A DNA stretch of 64,000 nt, from contig NZ_QLTK01000015.1 in assembly GCF_003269035.1 (NCBI RefSeq), positions 62,001-126,000 of the forward strand, read 5' to 3'. Below are positions 34,803 to 44,551 of the stretch, piece after piece. Source of the DNA: Paraburkholderia bryophila (GTDB taxonomy: Bacteria > Pseudomonadota > Gammaproteobacteria > Burkholderiales > Burkholderiaceae). Under the pieces are notes generated by a model. That model was not told the DNA's origin, ran no database searches, and was given only the letters and a program-made list of their open reading frames with translations. The translations under genes and the position numbers were made by a program. Position 1 is the stretch's first letter, and each line of letters starts with the position of its first letter.

Positions 34803-37800
34803 TTAAGCGTCGGGCGGCGTATGGCGCGCCGCGTGCCGTTCGGCCAGACGCTGCAACAGCACGTAGAACGACGGAATGAACAGCACGGCGATACACGTGG
34901 AGGCGAGCATCCCCGAAAATACCGCAATCCCGAGCGAACGGCGCGCGCTCGCACTCGCGCCGGTGGCGATCACGAGCGGCACCACGCCGAGAATGAAGGC
35001 GAACGAGGTCATCATGATCGGCCGGAACCGCAAACGCGCCGCTTCCACCGCGGCCTGCGCAATGCCCACGCCCTGCGAACGCAAATGCCGCGCGAACTCC
35101 ACGATCAGAATCGCGTTTTTCGCCGACAACGCGATCAGCAGCACGAGGCCGATCTGCGTGTACAGATTGTTGGCGGCGCCGAGCAGCGCCAGCGTGCCCG
35201 CCGTGCCGAGCAAGGCGAGCGGCACGGCCAGCACCACCGCGACCGGCAGCAGCCAGCTTTCGTACTGCGCGGCCAGCACGCAGAACACCAGCAACACGCC
35301 CACGGCGAAGACCCAGTAGGCCGAGTTGCCGACCAGCTTCTCCTGATACGACATCGCCGTCCATTCGTAGCCGACGCCGGCCGGCAGAATCCGCGCGGCC
35401 TCCTGCTCGAACGCCGCGATTGCGTCGCCGGTGCTGTAACCGTTCGCCGGATTGCCGTTGATGGCCGCGGCCGGCGCGAGGTTGTACAGCGTCGCGACGG
35501 CCGGGCCGACGCTCGTGTGCGCGTCGATGAAGGTGCCCAGTTCGACCATGTGGCCGCTGTTGCTGCGAATCTGCAAACGGCGAATGTCGTCGGTGTCGCG
35601 ACGGAATGCGCCGTCGGCCTGCACGAATACCGGGAACGTATGGTTGAAAGTCGTGAACTGGTTCACGTAACTGGAGCCGACATAGTCCTCCAGCAGATCG
35701 AACACATTGCCGACCGGCACCTGCAACGATTCGGCCTTGGCGCGATCCAGCGTAAGTTCGACGGTCGGCACCGACGCGCGAAACGGGCTGAACACGCGCT
35801 GTAATTCAGGCCGCTTCGAGACGCCCGCGATCAGCGCGTCGGTAGCGTCCTGCAGCCGCTGATAGTTTTGCGAGCCATCGGTCAGCATCACCTGCATCTG
35901 TACGCCGCCGCTATTGCCCAGGCCCTGGATCGGCGGCGGCACGATCACCACGGAGCGCACGTCGGGCAGCTTCGCGAGTTCGCGGTTCATGCGCAGATAC
36001 AGCGAGCGCAGGTCTTCGCCTTTGCCGCGTTTGCTCCAGTCGTCGAGCGTCACGTAGATCAGCGCGGAGTTCGGCAGCGAGGCGTTATTGTCGAGCGGCG
36101 AGATGCCGCCGATCGACACGACATGGCTCACACCGGGAATCGCGCCGATCAGTTTTTCGATCTGCTTACTTGCCTCGCGAGTGCGCCCGAGCGACGCGGC
36201 ATCCGCGAGTTGCGCGGCGATCAGCATGTAGCCCTGGTCTTCGAGCGGAATGAAGCTGGTGGGAATACGCGTGAGCAGGAACGCGGACGCCGCGCCGAGC
36301 GCCAGCGCGATCACGAGCGCGAGGCGGCAACGCGCCACGAACCACGCAACCACCCGCACGTAGCCGCTTTCCACGCGTGCGTAGCCTTTGTCGAACACGC
36401 GATACACCACGTTCGGCTTGCCGGGCCGCGCCGGCCGCAACCACCTGGCGCTTTGCACCGGTTTGAGCGTGACCGCATTGATCGCGCTGATCACCGTGGT
36501 GGCGACCACCACCAGTGCGAATTGCCGGTACATCTGTCCCGTCACGCCGCCGAGAAACGCCGACGGCAAAAACACGGAGATCAGCACCAGTGTGATGCCG
36601 ATAATCGGCCCCAGCAATTCGTGCATCGCGTCGATGGCAGCCTGCCTGGGCGTCTTGCCCAGCTCGATGTGTTGGGTGATCCCTTCCACCACGACGATCG
36701 CGTCGTCCACCACGATCCCGATGGCCAGCACGATCGCGAAGAGCGTCAGCAGGTTGATCGAAAAGCCGAGCAGATAGATCGCGCCGAACGTGCCGACGAT
36801 GGTCACCGGAATCGTCGTGGCGGGCACCAGCATCGCGCGCCAGTTCTGCAGAAACAGCAGGATCACCGCGAGCACCAGTAGCGCCGCCTCGAACAGCGTC
36901 TTGTAGACGTCGAGCACCGATTGCCGTACGAAGGTCGTCGTGTCGAACGGCAACTGATAGCTGACGCCTTTCGGCATGCCTTTTGCGAGACGCGCCATGG
37001 TCGCCTTCACCGCATTGCCGACCTCCAGTGCATTCGCCTCGGGCAACTGATAGATCGCGATGCCGGCCGCGGGTTTACCGTCGAGATTGAAGAACTGCCC
37101 GTAGCTGGATGAGCCGAGTTCGGTGTGCCCGACATCGCGAATACGCACGAAATGACCGCCGTCGTTCGGATCGGCTTTGACGATGATGTCGTCGAATTCG
37201 TGCGGATTGGTGAGCGCGCCTTGCATCGTCAGCGTCAGTTGAAACGCGGCGCCGCCCGCGTTCGGTTCCGCGCCGAGCTGACCCGCGCTCACGTCTTTGC
37301 TCTGGCTCTGGATCGCCTGCATCACGTCGGCGGCGGTCAAACCACGTTCGCTGAGTTTCTGCGGATCGAGCCACACGCGCATGCTGTATTGACCGGTGCC
37401 GAACACGGTGACGTCGCCGACACCCGGCAAACGCGCGAGCGTGTCGCGCAGCGAAATCACCGCGTAGTTGCTGAGGAACAGCGAATCGTATTTCGGATCG
37501 GGCGATTGCAGCGTGTACAACTGCAGGATCGCGGTGGAGCGCTTGCGCACGGTGACGCCCTGCTGCTGCACCGCCTGCGGCAATTGCGCGGTGGCGGCTG
37601 AAACACGGTTCTGCACCAGCACCTGCGCCTTGTCGACATCGGTGCCGACGGCGAAGGTCACGGTGAGCGTGTAGGTGCCGTCGTTGGTGCTGGTCGATTG
37701 CATGTACAGCGCGTTTTCCACGCCGTTCACCTGCGTTTCGATCGGCAGCGCCACGCGATCGATTACCGTCGCCGCGCTCGCGCCGGGAAACCGTGCGACC

Positions 37801-37934
37801 ACCTGCACGGTGGGCGGCGTGATCGGCGGATACTGCGCGATCGGCAGATTGATCAGCGCCACGCCGCCCAGCAGCATCACGATCAGCGCGATCACATTGG
37901 CAAAAACCGGGCGCTCGACAAAGAAGCGGATCAT
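34803..37934 (-). CDS. RND efflux pump, inner membrane transporter (system 1)
   Basis: A 1,043-residue HAE1-type RND transporter, the proton-driven pump of a tripartite multidrug system. Twelve membrane helices and two large periplasmic loops fit the family length. Motifs: an N-terminal RPVFANVIALIVMLLGG helix, NLPIAQYPPITPPTVQV, and the TM4 proton-relay pair in GIVVDDAIVVVEGI (Asp-Asp near 408). Similar to AcrB/MexF-type pumps. Its ATG overlaps the adaptor stop (37931-37934). With adaptor and outer membrane factor upstream, this is a complete efflux system; substrates cannot be predicted. Confidence 0.93.
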   Translation of the reverse strand: MIRFFVERPVFANVIALIVMLLGGVALINLPIAQYPPITPPTVQVVARFPGASAATVIDRVALPIETQVNGVENALYMQSTSTNDGTYTLTVTFAVGTDVDKAQVLVQNRVSAATAQLPQAVQQQGVTVRKRSTAILQLYTLQSPDPKYDSLFLSNYAVISLRDTLARLPGVGDVTVFGTGQYSMRVWLDPQKLSERGLTAADVMQAIQSQSKDVSAGQLGAEPNAGGAAFQLTLTMQGALTNPHEFDDIIVKADPNDGGHFVRIRDVGHTELGSSSYGQFFNLDGKPAAGIAIYQLPEANALEVGNAVKATMARLAKGMPKGVSYQLPFDTTTFVRQSVLDVYKTLFEAALLVLAVILLFLQNWRAMLVPATTIPVTIVGTFGAIYLLGFSINLLTLFAIVLAIGIVVDDAIVVVEGITQHIELGKTPRQAAIDAMHELLGPIIGITLVLISVFLPSAFLGGVTGQMYRQFALVVVATTVISAINAVTLKPVQSARWLRPARPGKPNVVYRVFDKGYARVESGYVRVVAWFVARCRLALVIALALGAASAFLLTRIPTSFIPLEDQGYMLIAAQLADAASLGRTREASKQIEKLIGAIPGVSHVVSIGGISPLDNNASLPNSALIYVTLDDWSKRGKGEDLRSLYLRMNRELAKLPDVRSVVIVPPPIQGLGNSGGVQMQVMLTDGSQNYQRLQDATDALIAGVSKRPELQRVFSPFRASVPTVELTLDRAKAESLQVPVGNVFDLLEDYVGSSYVNQFTTFNHTFPVFVQADGAFRRDTDDIRRLQIRSNSGHMVELGTFIDAHTSVGPAVATLYNLAPAAAINGNPANGYSTGDAIAAFEQEAARILPAGVGYEWTAMSYQEKLVGNSAYWVFAVGVLLVFCVLAAQYESWLLPVAVVLAVPLALLGTAGTLALLGAANNLYTQIGLVLLIALSAKNAILIVEFARHLRSQGVGIAQAAVEAARLRFRPIMMTSFAFILGVVPLVIATGASASARRSLGIAVFSGMLASTCIAVLFIPSFYVLLQRLAERHAARHTPPDA

Positions 37935-39034
37935 GACCGACCCTGCGCGGCCGCGACCACCTGCACGCGGGCGCCGGGCGCGATGGCTAGCGCGCCGCCG
38001 GTCACCACCTGGTCGGTTGCGTTCAGGCCCGACGTGACAGCGCGCAACGTGCCGTACAGACCACCGGTTTGCACCGTGCGCTTCTCGATCACGCCCGCGG
38101 CATTCACGATCAGCACGAATGCGCCCGCCTGCTCGCGCAGCAAGGCGGTATCGGGAATCAGCAAAACGTTGTGCGGTGCGCCGGCCGGGATATGCACCTC
38201 GACCGACATGCCGGGAATCAGATGCGCGTCCTGATTGGCGATATCGGCGCGCAGTTTGAGCGCACCGCTGCCCGAATCCACGCGGGTATCGACGAATTCG
38301 AGCGCGGCGTCTTCACCCTGCGCAGCCGGCGCGCCGAGCACGTTCACGCGCACGGTACGCGGCGGTTTCGTGAACAGCCCGATACGGTTCGCGTCACGCT
38401 CGTTCAGCGTGAAATTCACGTACACCGGTTGAATGCGGTCCAACGTGGCGAGCTTGCTGGAGTCGGACGCGCCGACCAGATTGCCGACGTCGAATGCACG
38501 CGCGCCGATGCGGCCCGCGAACGGCGCGCGGATTTCCGTATAGCCGAGATTGATGCGCGACATGTCGCGTTTGGCGAGCGCCTGGTCGCGCGTGGTCTGC
38601 GCTTTCTGCAACGACGATTCGGAGGTCGCGTTGTCGGACGTGAGCTGCTTCTGGCGCGTCAGCTCCTGATCCGCGTTGACGAGCGCGGCCTGGTCGTACG
38701 TGAGTTGCGCACGGTACGAATCCGGCTCGATGCGAAACAGCAACTGGCCCTGCTTCACGTACGCGCCGTCGGCGAAACCGATCTGCTGCAATACGCCCTG
38801 CACGCGCGCCACCAGCGTGACCGTGGCGGACGGCGCGACGGTGCCGCTCAGGTCGAGTTGCTCGCGCACCTCGCGCGGCACGGGTCGGCTTACGCTGACT
38901 TGCGGCAGCGGCGCGTTTTGCGCGGCCTGGGTGGTGTCGTCGTGGCAGGCCGTTAGCGTGAGGATCAGCGTGGCGAGCACGAGCGCAGTGACGACCGGCC
39001 GCCGCGCAATGTCAGACGCGGTTGCGGAGCTCAT
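37931..39034 (-). CDS. RND efflux periplasmic adaptor (system 1)
   Basis: A 367-residue membrane fusion protein linking pump and outer membrane factor. A signal sequence ends in a lipobox (LILTLTAC, Cys at ~29), so it is a lipoprotein anchored in the inner membrane. The lipoyl-like and barrel domains flank a helical hairpin (~95-170); the segment FAGRIGARAFDVGNLVGA is standard. The ATG at 39034 is chosen over a longer frame (to 39154) that adds an unlikely leader. It overlaps the pump start by 4 bp. Confidence 0.9.
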   Translation of the reverse strand: MSSATASDIARRPVVTALVLATLILTLTACHDDTTQAAQNAPLPQVSVSRPVPREVREQLDLSGTVAPSATVTLVARVQGVLQQIGFADGAYVKQGQLLFRIEPDSYRAQLTYDQAALVNADQELTRQKQLTSDNATSESSLQKAQTTRDQALAKRDMSRINLGYTEIRAPFAGRIGARAFDVGNLVGASDSSKLATLDRIQPVYVNFTLNERDANRIGLFTKPPRTVRVNVLGAPAAQGEDAALEFVDTRVDSGSGALKLRADIANQDAHLIPGMSVEVHIPAGAPHNVLLIPDTALLREQAGAFVLIVNAAGVIEKRTVQTGGLYGTLRAVTSGLNATDQVVTGGALAIAPGARVQVVAAAQGRS

Positions 39035-39158
39035 TGCGCTCTTCGTCAGGCTCTTTGTTTGGATGTTTGTTTGGCCCCCCGTTCGGCCCTTCCCCCAGCG
39101 CATTAAAGCGCCCTCGGCCCCGCCCCACTCGTTGTTCGCGCATCGATTCGCCATGTTC

Positions 39159-40730
39159 TTATTTCCCGTTCTCAGGCTGCGTCACGTTCGCACGCGCCAA
39201 AGCGGAACCGGCAGGCGGATTCAGCAACCGCCCCCAATCCGTGCGCTGCGCCATCTGCGTGGCAATCTGCTCGCTGACCACCTGCTGCCCTTGCGCCACC
39301 TGCCATCCGCCACCGAGCGCCCGATACAGCGACACGGCCGCAAGCGCCGCCAGCCCCTGGTTTTGCGCAAGCGCATCGCCGTCGCGCAGTGCCGAACGCG
39401 AGGCGTCCAGCACCGGATCGTAGGTCACCGAACCCGCGCGATACTGCGCGTTGGCGAGCCGCAGCGCACGCTGCGATGCATCGGATGCCCGCGCCGACGC
39501 CGCGAGCGCATCCAGCGACGTGCGTAACGCAGCAATCGCGTCTTCCACTTCCTTCTGCGCTTGCAGCACGGTGTTCTGATAGTCGAGCACCGCTTCCTGA
39601 AACGTTGCATCCTGCACGCGCACCGCGTTTTTCAACTGACCGCGATCGAGAATCGGCAGCGTGATGCCCGCCGAAAACAGCCCGATCGTCTTACTGCCCC
39701 ATTGCGTCAAACCAATGCCGTGCTGCTCGCCCGACGACAGCCCGAATAGCCCGGTCAGCGACAGCGACGGATACAGCTTCGCCTCCGCGGCGCCGATCAG
39801 CGCCGATTGCGCCGCCGCGTTGAGTGCGGCCTGACGCACGTCGGGACGGCGCCGCAACAGATCGGCGGGAATACCCACATCGATCTGCGTGGGCGGCACG
39901 GGGATCGCCGTGCCGCCTTTGAGTTGCGCCTCGATGGCGTCGGGCGGATCGGCGAGCAGCACCGCCAGCGTGTCGCGATCCTGCGCGCGCGCCTTGATGA
40001 GGGGCGGAATCTGCGCTTCGGTTTCGGCCACGAGCGTGGCGGCCTGTTCGACGTCGAGCTGGGTCGCCGCGCCGTGCCGGTAGCGCGCCTGCGTCAGCGT
40101 AAGGCTCTGCTGCACCGACTTCAGATTCTGCTGCGCCACCGCGATGCGCTGATCGAGCGTGCGCAAGTCGATATAGGCATTCGCGAGGTCGCCGAACAGC
40201 GACACCAGCGCGTTGTCATAGGCGGCCTCCGACACCCGCAGTTGCGCGCGGTCCGATTCGATCTGCCGACGATACTTACCCCAGAAATCGATTTCCCAGC
40301 CGGCGTTCACGCGTAAATGCTCGGCCCACAAATGCGTGGGCGGCAACGGGCCGACGCCGCTGGTGTTGATATGGTCCGCGCCCGCCGACGCGCTGCCCGA
40401 CTGCGGCAGCAGATTTTCCGCGCTGGTCGCGAGTTGCGCGCGCGCCTTGAAGATATGCAGACCGGCCACCTGCAGCGACAGGTTGCGTCGATACGCGCGC
40501 TCTTCGAGCGCGCTCAGCACGGGGTCGTTGAACGCGGTCCACCAGGCGGCTTGCGCGGCGGGTGTGGCCTGCCCGGCGTCCGGCAAGGTTTCGAGCCAGC
40601 GGTTTTCGAGCGTCACGTCCGGCTGTTTGAAATCGGGGCCGACACTTTTGCAGGCGCTCAACGCCACGCTCATCGAGACGATCATCGACGCGCAGGCAAA
40701 GCGCAAACGGCGGGACGTGGCGGATCTCAT
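39159..40730 (-). CDS. RND efflux outer membrane lipoprotein, NodT/OprM type (system 1)
   Basis: A 523-residue outer membrane channel of the NodT/OprM family. The signal peptide ends at SVALSAC (lipid-anchored Cys ~27) and is followed by the typical VGPDFKQP. Two OEP repeats of ~200 residues form the barrel/helical tunnel; NAQYRAGSVTYDPVLDASRSAL is the conserved end of the second. The ATG at 40730 fits the signal peptide. First gene of the efflux unit on the minus strand, 124 bp before the adaptor start and 98 bp after the EF-hand gene. Confidence 0.92.
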   Translation of the reverse strand: MRSATSRRLRFACASMIVSMSVALSACKSVGPDFKQPDVTLENRWLETLPDAGQATPAAQAAWWTAFNDPVLSALEERAYRRNLSLQVAGLHIFKARAQLATSAENLLPQSGSASAGADHINTSGVGPLPPTHLWAEHLRVNAGWEIDFWGKYRRQIESDRAQLRVSEAAYDNALVSLFGDLANAYIDLRTLDQRIAVAQQNLKSVQQSLTLTQARYRHGAATQLDVEQAATLVAETEAQIPPLIKARAQDRDTLAVLLADPPDAIEAQLKGGTAIPVPPTQIDVGIPADLLRRRPDVRQAALNAAAQSALIGAAEAKLYPSLSLTGLFGLSSGEQHGIGLTQWGSKTIGLFSAGITLPILDRGQLKNAVRVQDATFQEAVLDYQNTVLQAQKEVEDAIAALRTSLDALAASARASDASQRALRLANAQYRAGSVTYDPVLDASRSALRDGDALAQNQGLAALAAVSLYRALGGGWQVAQGQQVVSEQIATQMAQRTDWGRLLNPPAGSALARANVTQPENGK

Positions 40731-40828
40731 CGCGCAGGGTTGTGGGTCAAAGGACGGCCGAGGGTCCGGCTGCGCAACGGCTCGCGCGCCGTGCCACGGC
40801 CCTACGATCACGCCGATCCCCACGCGGT

Positions 40829-41122
40829 TCAGTGCGCTGCCCCGCGTTGCTGCATGAATGCCTCGATCTGCGGCAACGTGATATAGCCCGCTTTCTGCGC
40901 GTCGATCTCGTCGAAGTGCTTCGCCACCATCGGCATGCCGGCCGCGGCCTGGTCTTTGGTGAGCTTGCCGTCGTGCGTCGTGTTGGCATTCGAGAAACGC
41001 GTCTGCAACTGCTGCTCCATACGCTGCATGCGCTGAGGATTACCGGCCTGCGGCGCGGCGGATTGAGCGAACGTAACGGTGGATGCGCAGCACAGCAACA
41101 CGATGGCGAACAACTTCTTCAT
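40829..41122 (-). CDS. Small secreted EF-hand-like protein
   Basis: A 97-residue exported protein: Lys-Lys start, hydrophobic core LFAIVLLCCASTVTFA and a signal-peptidase site after AQS/SAA. The mature part holds two degenerate EF-hand loops, NTTHDGKLTKDQ (12-residue loop) and DAQKAGYITLPQ; both have Gln instead of the usual Glu at loop position 12, and the second lacks most acidic ligands, so calcium binding would be weak. Such short EF-hand proteins are common in Burkholderiales. It is upstream of the efflux operon on the same strand and may be co-transcribed. Confidence 0.78.
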   Translation of the reverse strand: MKKLFAIVLLCCASTVTFAQSAAPQAGNPQRMQRMEQQLQTRFSNANTTHDGKLTKDQAAAGMPMVAKHFDEIDAQKAGYITLPQIEAFMQQRGAAH

Positions 41123-41554
41123 GACCGACTCCTTGATGGGTCGTCGAGCGTCGCCTGCTGGTGCCGCGATCCGTTCGATGACAGGCCGAATTCTTGGGCA
41201 AGCGCCGGGCGAACGCAATTTCAGAATCATGTCGAGTTATGTCACGACCAGCCGGTGCCGCGATAAGCGCCGCAAAACCGCTTTGGCAAGCACGCCCCCG
41301 CAATACAGCACGCACTCCCAACACGCCGTCGCGTCGCGCCGCCAGTTCGGCGTGACATGAAATGAAATGACTTTGCGACGCCGTTTCGACCGCGCTTTGC
41401 GTATCTTTCGTCTGCCGGCTCAAGCGATACAGCAAGCGCCATCAGCGCCGCAGCCACCCGCGAAACGCCCCCCGGCTCTCAAGCAATCCGAACCACGCGA
41501 CAGGCTTTTTCACCGCAGGAAGCACGGCGTCGTTCACCGTCTCAGGAGTACTCC
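41123..41554. other. Divergent intergenic region, no gene seen
   Basis: A 432-bp region between the EF-hand gene (minus) and a small exported-protein gene (plus). Open frames on both strands are short, Arg/Pro-rich and unlike real proteins. It should contain the promoter of the EF-hand/efflux unit 1 transcript. I see no clear operator. Confidence 0.45.
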
Positions 41555-41827
41555 GTGACCCTTCGCCTCGTTTGCGTCTCCACCGTTACCGCCCTCGGCC
41601 TCGCGTGGTCGCCGGCCCCATTCGCCCGCACGCTCGCGCTGCTGCCCGCCGCCGTGACCTATGCGCCGCCGCCCCGTCCGGTCTACCGCAACGTGCCGGT
41701 CAATCCGGTCTACGTGGCCGCGCCTCCGCTCGCGCCGGTTCGCGTGGCGCTACGGATCGTCGCCACGGCGCCTCGGGCAGCCGCGGATCAGGTAACGATT
41801 GCAAAAAAGGCTGTTGAATCAGCATAG
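41555..41827 (+). CDS. Small exported Pro/Ala-rich protein
   Basis: A 90-residue frame starting at GTG with AGGAGTACTCC upstream. The N-terminus looks like a signal peptide (RLVCVSTVTALGLAWSPAPFA). The rest is rich in Pro, Ala and Val with repeated P-V-Y/N-V-P units (PRPVYRNVPVNPVYVAAPPLAPV), as in small cell-envelope or wall-like peptides. No family recognised and no other frame competes. Treat as plausible, not certain. Confidence 0.5.
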   Translation: MTLRLVCVSTVTALGLAWSPAPFARTLALLPAAVTYAPPPRPVYRNVPVNPVYVAAPPLAPVRVALRIVATAPRAAADQVTIAKKAVESA

Positions 41828-41910
41828 GACATGCTGTCGGCAAGATTGCCTGGTGAATTCCCGTTGTGCTGAGGAATGGCGGACGGGACGCAAGCCGCGA
41901 GCGCCGCCGC

Positions 41911-43215
41911 TCAGTTGATCAGGATCCGCGCGCCCAGCGCCAGCACGAGTGCCGGCAACATCACCACCACGCCGACCTTCAGAAACGTCAGGAAGCCGAC
42001 GTCCTCCCCTTCGCGGCGAATCGCGTTGAGCCAGAGGATCGTGGCCAGCGACCCCGTGATCGACAGATTCGGCCCCAGGTCGACGCCGATCAGCAGCGCG
42101 TCGATGACGCGCTCCGGGCTATGCGCCTGCATCACGGTCGAACTGGCGATCAGGCCGGCCGGCAGGTTGTTCATCAGATTGCTGCCCAACGCGATGGCCG
42201 CGCCGGCCCACCCCGCGGTGCTCAGTTCGTTGTGCAGCGCCGCGCGCCGCGTCAGCCCGGCAAGCGTCGTGATGACGCCGGTGTGGTCGAGCATCTCGAC
42301 CAGCACGAACAGCGCGGCAACCAGCGGCAGCACGCTCCACGAGATTTCGCGGATCATCGGCAGCGGCGATTGGCGCTCCTGGATCAGCACGACCAGCGCC
42401 GTCAGCGCGCCGAGGATCGCGGTGGGCAGGCCGAGCGGCAGATCGAATGCGGACACCGTCAGCAACGCGACGGCGGTCACCGCAATGCCCGCGAGCGCGA
42501 CGCGGCCGCTCGCCGACAGGGCGAGCGGCTCCAGATTCGCCTCGCACGTGCCGGCCAGCGCGTCGCGCTGGCTCCAGCGCAGCATCAGGTAAGTCACGAC
42601 GATGGACAGCAGCGAAGGCAGCGTGAAACGCATCAGCCACGCCCCGAGCGCGGGCGTGTGATTGCCGTACAGCACGATGTTGGCCGGATTCGAGATCGGC
42701 AGCACGAAGCTGGCCGCGTTGGCAATGAACGCGCAGACGAACAGCAGCGGCAGCGGGTGGGTCTTCGCTTTTTTGGCGGCGGCGAAGACGGCCGGGGTGA
42801 GCACGACCGCGGCCGCGTCGTTGGAAAGAAAGGCGGTGATCACCACGCCGACCAGATAGACCAGCAGGAACAGCCTGCGCGGCGAACCCTGGGCATGATT
42901 CACGGCAAGCACCGCGACCCAGTCGAACAGCCCTTCGCGGCGGCCCACTTCGGACAGCAGCATCATGCCGAACAGAAACAGATAGACGTCGGTGCCTTTG
43001 CCGACCGCCGCGATCGCCAGATCGACTGGCAGTAGCCCCAGCGACACCAGCAGCAACGCACCGGCCACGGCCCAGACTGCCTCGGGCCATTTGAACGGCC
43101 GGGTGATGACGCCGGCCGTGGCGGCCGCGGCGATACCCCAGGAAAGCAAAACGGAATTCAAAACACGAGCCTTGATTAGAGTTCGGACCGCACCGTTGCG
43201 GTCGCCATGCAGCAT
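41911..43215 (-). CDS. ArsB/NhaD-like anion transporter (ArsB superfamily)
   Basis: A 434-residue membrane protein of the ion-transporter (ArsB/NhaD/DASS-like) superfamily with ~11-12 helices. Helices such as VYLFLFGMMLLSEVGRR, FLSNDAAAVVLTPAVFAAAKKA (the SNDAA motif of this superfamily) and ISNPANIVLYG are clear; the second half repeats the pattern at NLMNNLPAGLI. This matches arsenical pump membrane proteins, but no arsR/arsC is nearby, so arsenite, another oxyanion or a cation is possible. The start is uncertain: ATG at 43215 or a TTG at 43161 just ahead of the first helix. Confidence 0.8.
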   Translation of the reverse strand: MLHGDRNGAVRTLIKARVLNSVLLSWGIAAAATAGVITRPFKWPEAVWAVAGALLLVSLGLLPVDLAIAAVGKGTDVYLFLFGMMLLSEVGRREGLFDWVAVLAVNHAQGSPRRLFLLVYLVGVVITAFLSNDAAAVVLTPAVFAAAKKAKTHPLPLLFVCAFIANAASFVLPISNPANIVLYGNHTPALGAWLMRFTLPSLLSIVVTYLMLRWSQRDALAGTCEANLEPLALSASGRVALAGIAVTAVALLTVSAFDLPLGLPTAILGALTALVVLIQERQSPLPMIREISWSVLPLVAALFVLVEMLDHTGVITTLAGLTRRAALHNELSTAGWAGAAIALGSNLMNNLPAGLIASSTVMQAHSPERVIDALLIGVDLGPNLSITGSLATILWLNAIRREGEDVGFLTFLKVGVVVMLPALVLALGARILIN

Positions 43216-43298
43216 GCGTCGTGGTACGGCCGCTGCCGGCGCTGGGACCGCAAACCTTGTGCCAGCAACGCCGCGGTGTCACCACCGCGCAACCGGGG

Positions 43299-44315
43299 TC
43301 AGCCGACCCGGTTCACCGCCGCGATGCAGTCGCGACCATTGTCTTTAGCGAGGTACAACTGCGAGTCCACCAGATTCACGAACGCCACCGGATCGGCCTC
43401 GGCTGCCGGAATGAGTGTGCCGACGCCGAAACTCGCGGTGACCGTCTGCCGGAACGGCGAACGCTCGTGCGCAATTTCTGCCGCCGAGAGCCGGTCGCGG
43501 CATCGCTCGACGACTTGCCGCGCGGCTTCCGCGCCGGTATTCGGCAGAATCAGCACGAACTCCTCGCCGCCGAAACGGCCGACGAAATCGCCTGGCCGCA
43601 CCGCTTCGCTGAGGACGGCGGCCACCCGCTTCAGGCACGCGTCCCCTTGCACATGGCCGTAGTAGTCGTTGTACGACTTGAAGAAATCGATGTCGGCCAT
43701 GATCAGCGAGAGCGGCGCGGCGTGCCGCTGCGCCGCGTTCCATTCGCGCTGCAGCACGGCGTCGAATTCGCGACGATTGCCGACGCCCGTGAGGCCGTCC
43801 TTGAACGACAGCGCTTCGAGTTCGCGTTGCAGTTCGGCCAGCTTCTCTTCGGTCTTCTTGCGCTCGCTGATGTCGAACATGAAGCCGACCAGCGCTTCGA
43901 CCTCGCCGTTGGCGTTGCGCACCACATGCACCACGTCGCGCAGCCAGACGTATTCGCCGCTGCGCGTCAACGCGCGATAGTCCGCTTCGTGATCGGTGCC
44001 CGCCTGCGACTGCGCGACGCAGAATTCGACCACCTTGTCGCGGTCTTCCGGATGCATGCGCGCGGCCCAATCTTCCACGGTTTTCCAGCTCGACGGCGCC
44101 CAGCCGAGCAGCGTCTCGATCTGCGGACCGATATAGGCGAACGCCATGGTCGCCCAATCGATCTTCCACGGAATCGCTTTGGTCGATTCGAGCAGGGTGC
44201 GGTAGACGGCGGCGTCGTGCTCCATGTAACCTTCCACGCCGGCTGCAGCCGGTGCGGAGTCATGCCGCAGAAAATCCGCGCCGAGCGGTGCGTTGTGCTT
44301 GCCAGTACTCGTCAT
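43299..44315 (-). CDS. PAS-GGDEF diguanylate cyclase
   Basis: A 338-residue soluble diguanylate cyclase making cyclic di-GMP. Residues ~40-152 are a PAS/PAC sensor (SWKTVEDWAARMHPEDRDKVV, then GFMFDISERKKTEEKL); 165-335 is the GGDEF domain with active-site GGEEF at 249-253. Five residues before it, RPGD (240-243) forms the inhibitory I-site, so product feedback is expected. There is no membrane anchor. The ATG at 44315 avoids an Arg-rich leader. Cellulose synthase, encoded by the bcs operon at the left edge, is a typical c-di-GMP target, but a link between the two is only an inference. Confidence 0.93.
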   Translation of the reverse strand: MTSTGKHNAPLGADFLRHDSAPAAAGVEGYMEHDAAVYRTLLESTKAIPWKIDWATMAFAYIGPQIETLLGWAPSSWKTVEDWAARMHPEDRDKVVEFCVAQSQAGTDHEADYRALTRSGEYVWLRDVVHVVRNANGEVEALVGFMFDISERKKTEEKLAELQRELEALSFKDGLTGVGNRREFDAVLQREWNAAQRHAAPLSLIMADIDFFKSYNDYYGHVQGDACLKRVAAVLSEAVRPGDFVGRFGGEEFVLILPNTGAEAARQVVERCRDRLSAAEIAHERSPFRQTVTASFGVGTLIPAAEADPVAFVNLVDSQLYLAKDNGRDCIAAVNRVG

Positions 44316-44551
44316 CGATTCAATCCTTCGTCGCCGTCCAGACGCGCAAATTAACACAGCGCCGGATGGGTTCAGGCATTTGCGTATTTGCGCATTGACG
44401 CGGTTTATGTATAGCCCGGCGTTTTATTCCGCGGCCATTAGCGTCACCACCACAACGATCTGTTCTCTTCTACCCGTCTATTCAGTTTTCATTGTCCTGC
44501 CTACTATCCGCATTCACGTGCGATATCGCACCCCCAACCCACAGCAAAAGA

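Noticed and set aside
41911..43215. Arsenic-resistance operon around the ArsB-like gene
   Set aside because: No arsR or arsC lies near it; the ArsR-type gene at 9950 is 32 kb away and lacks the metal-site signature, so arsenic function is not claimed.
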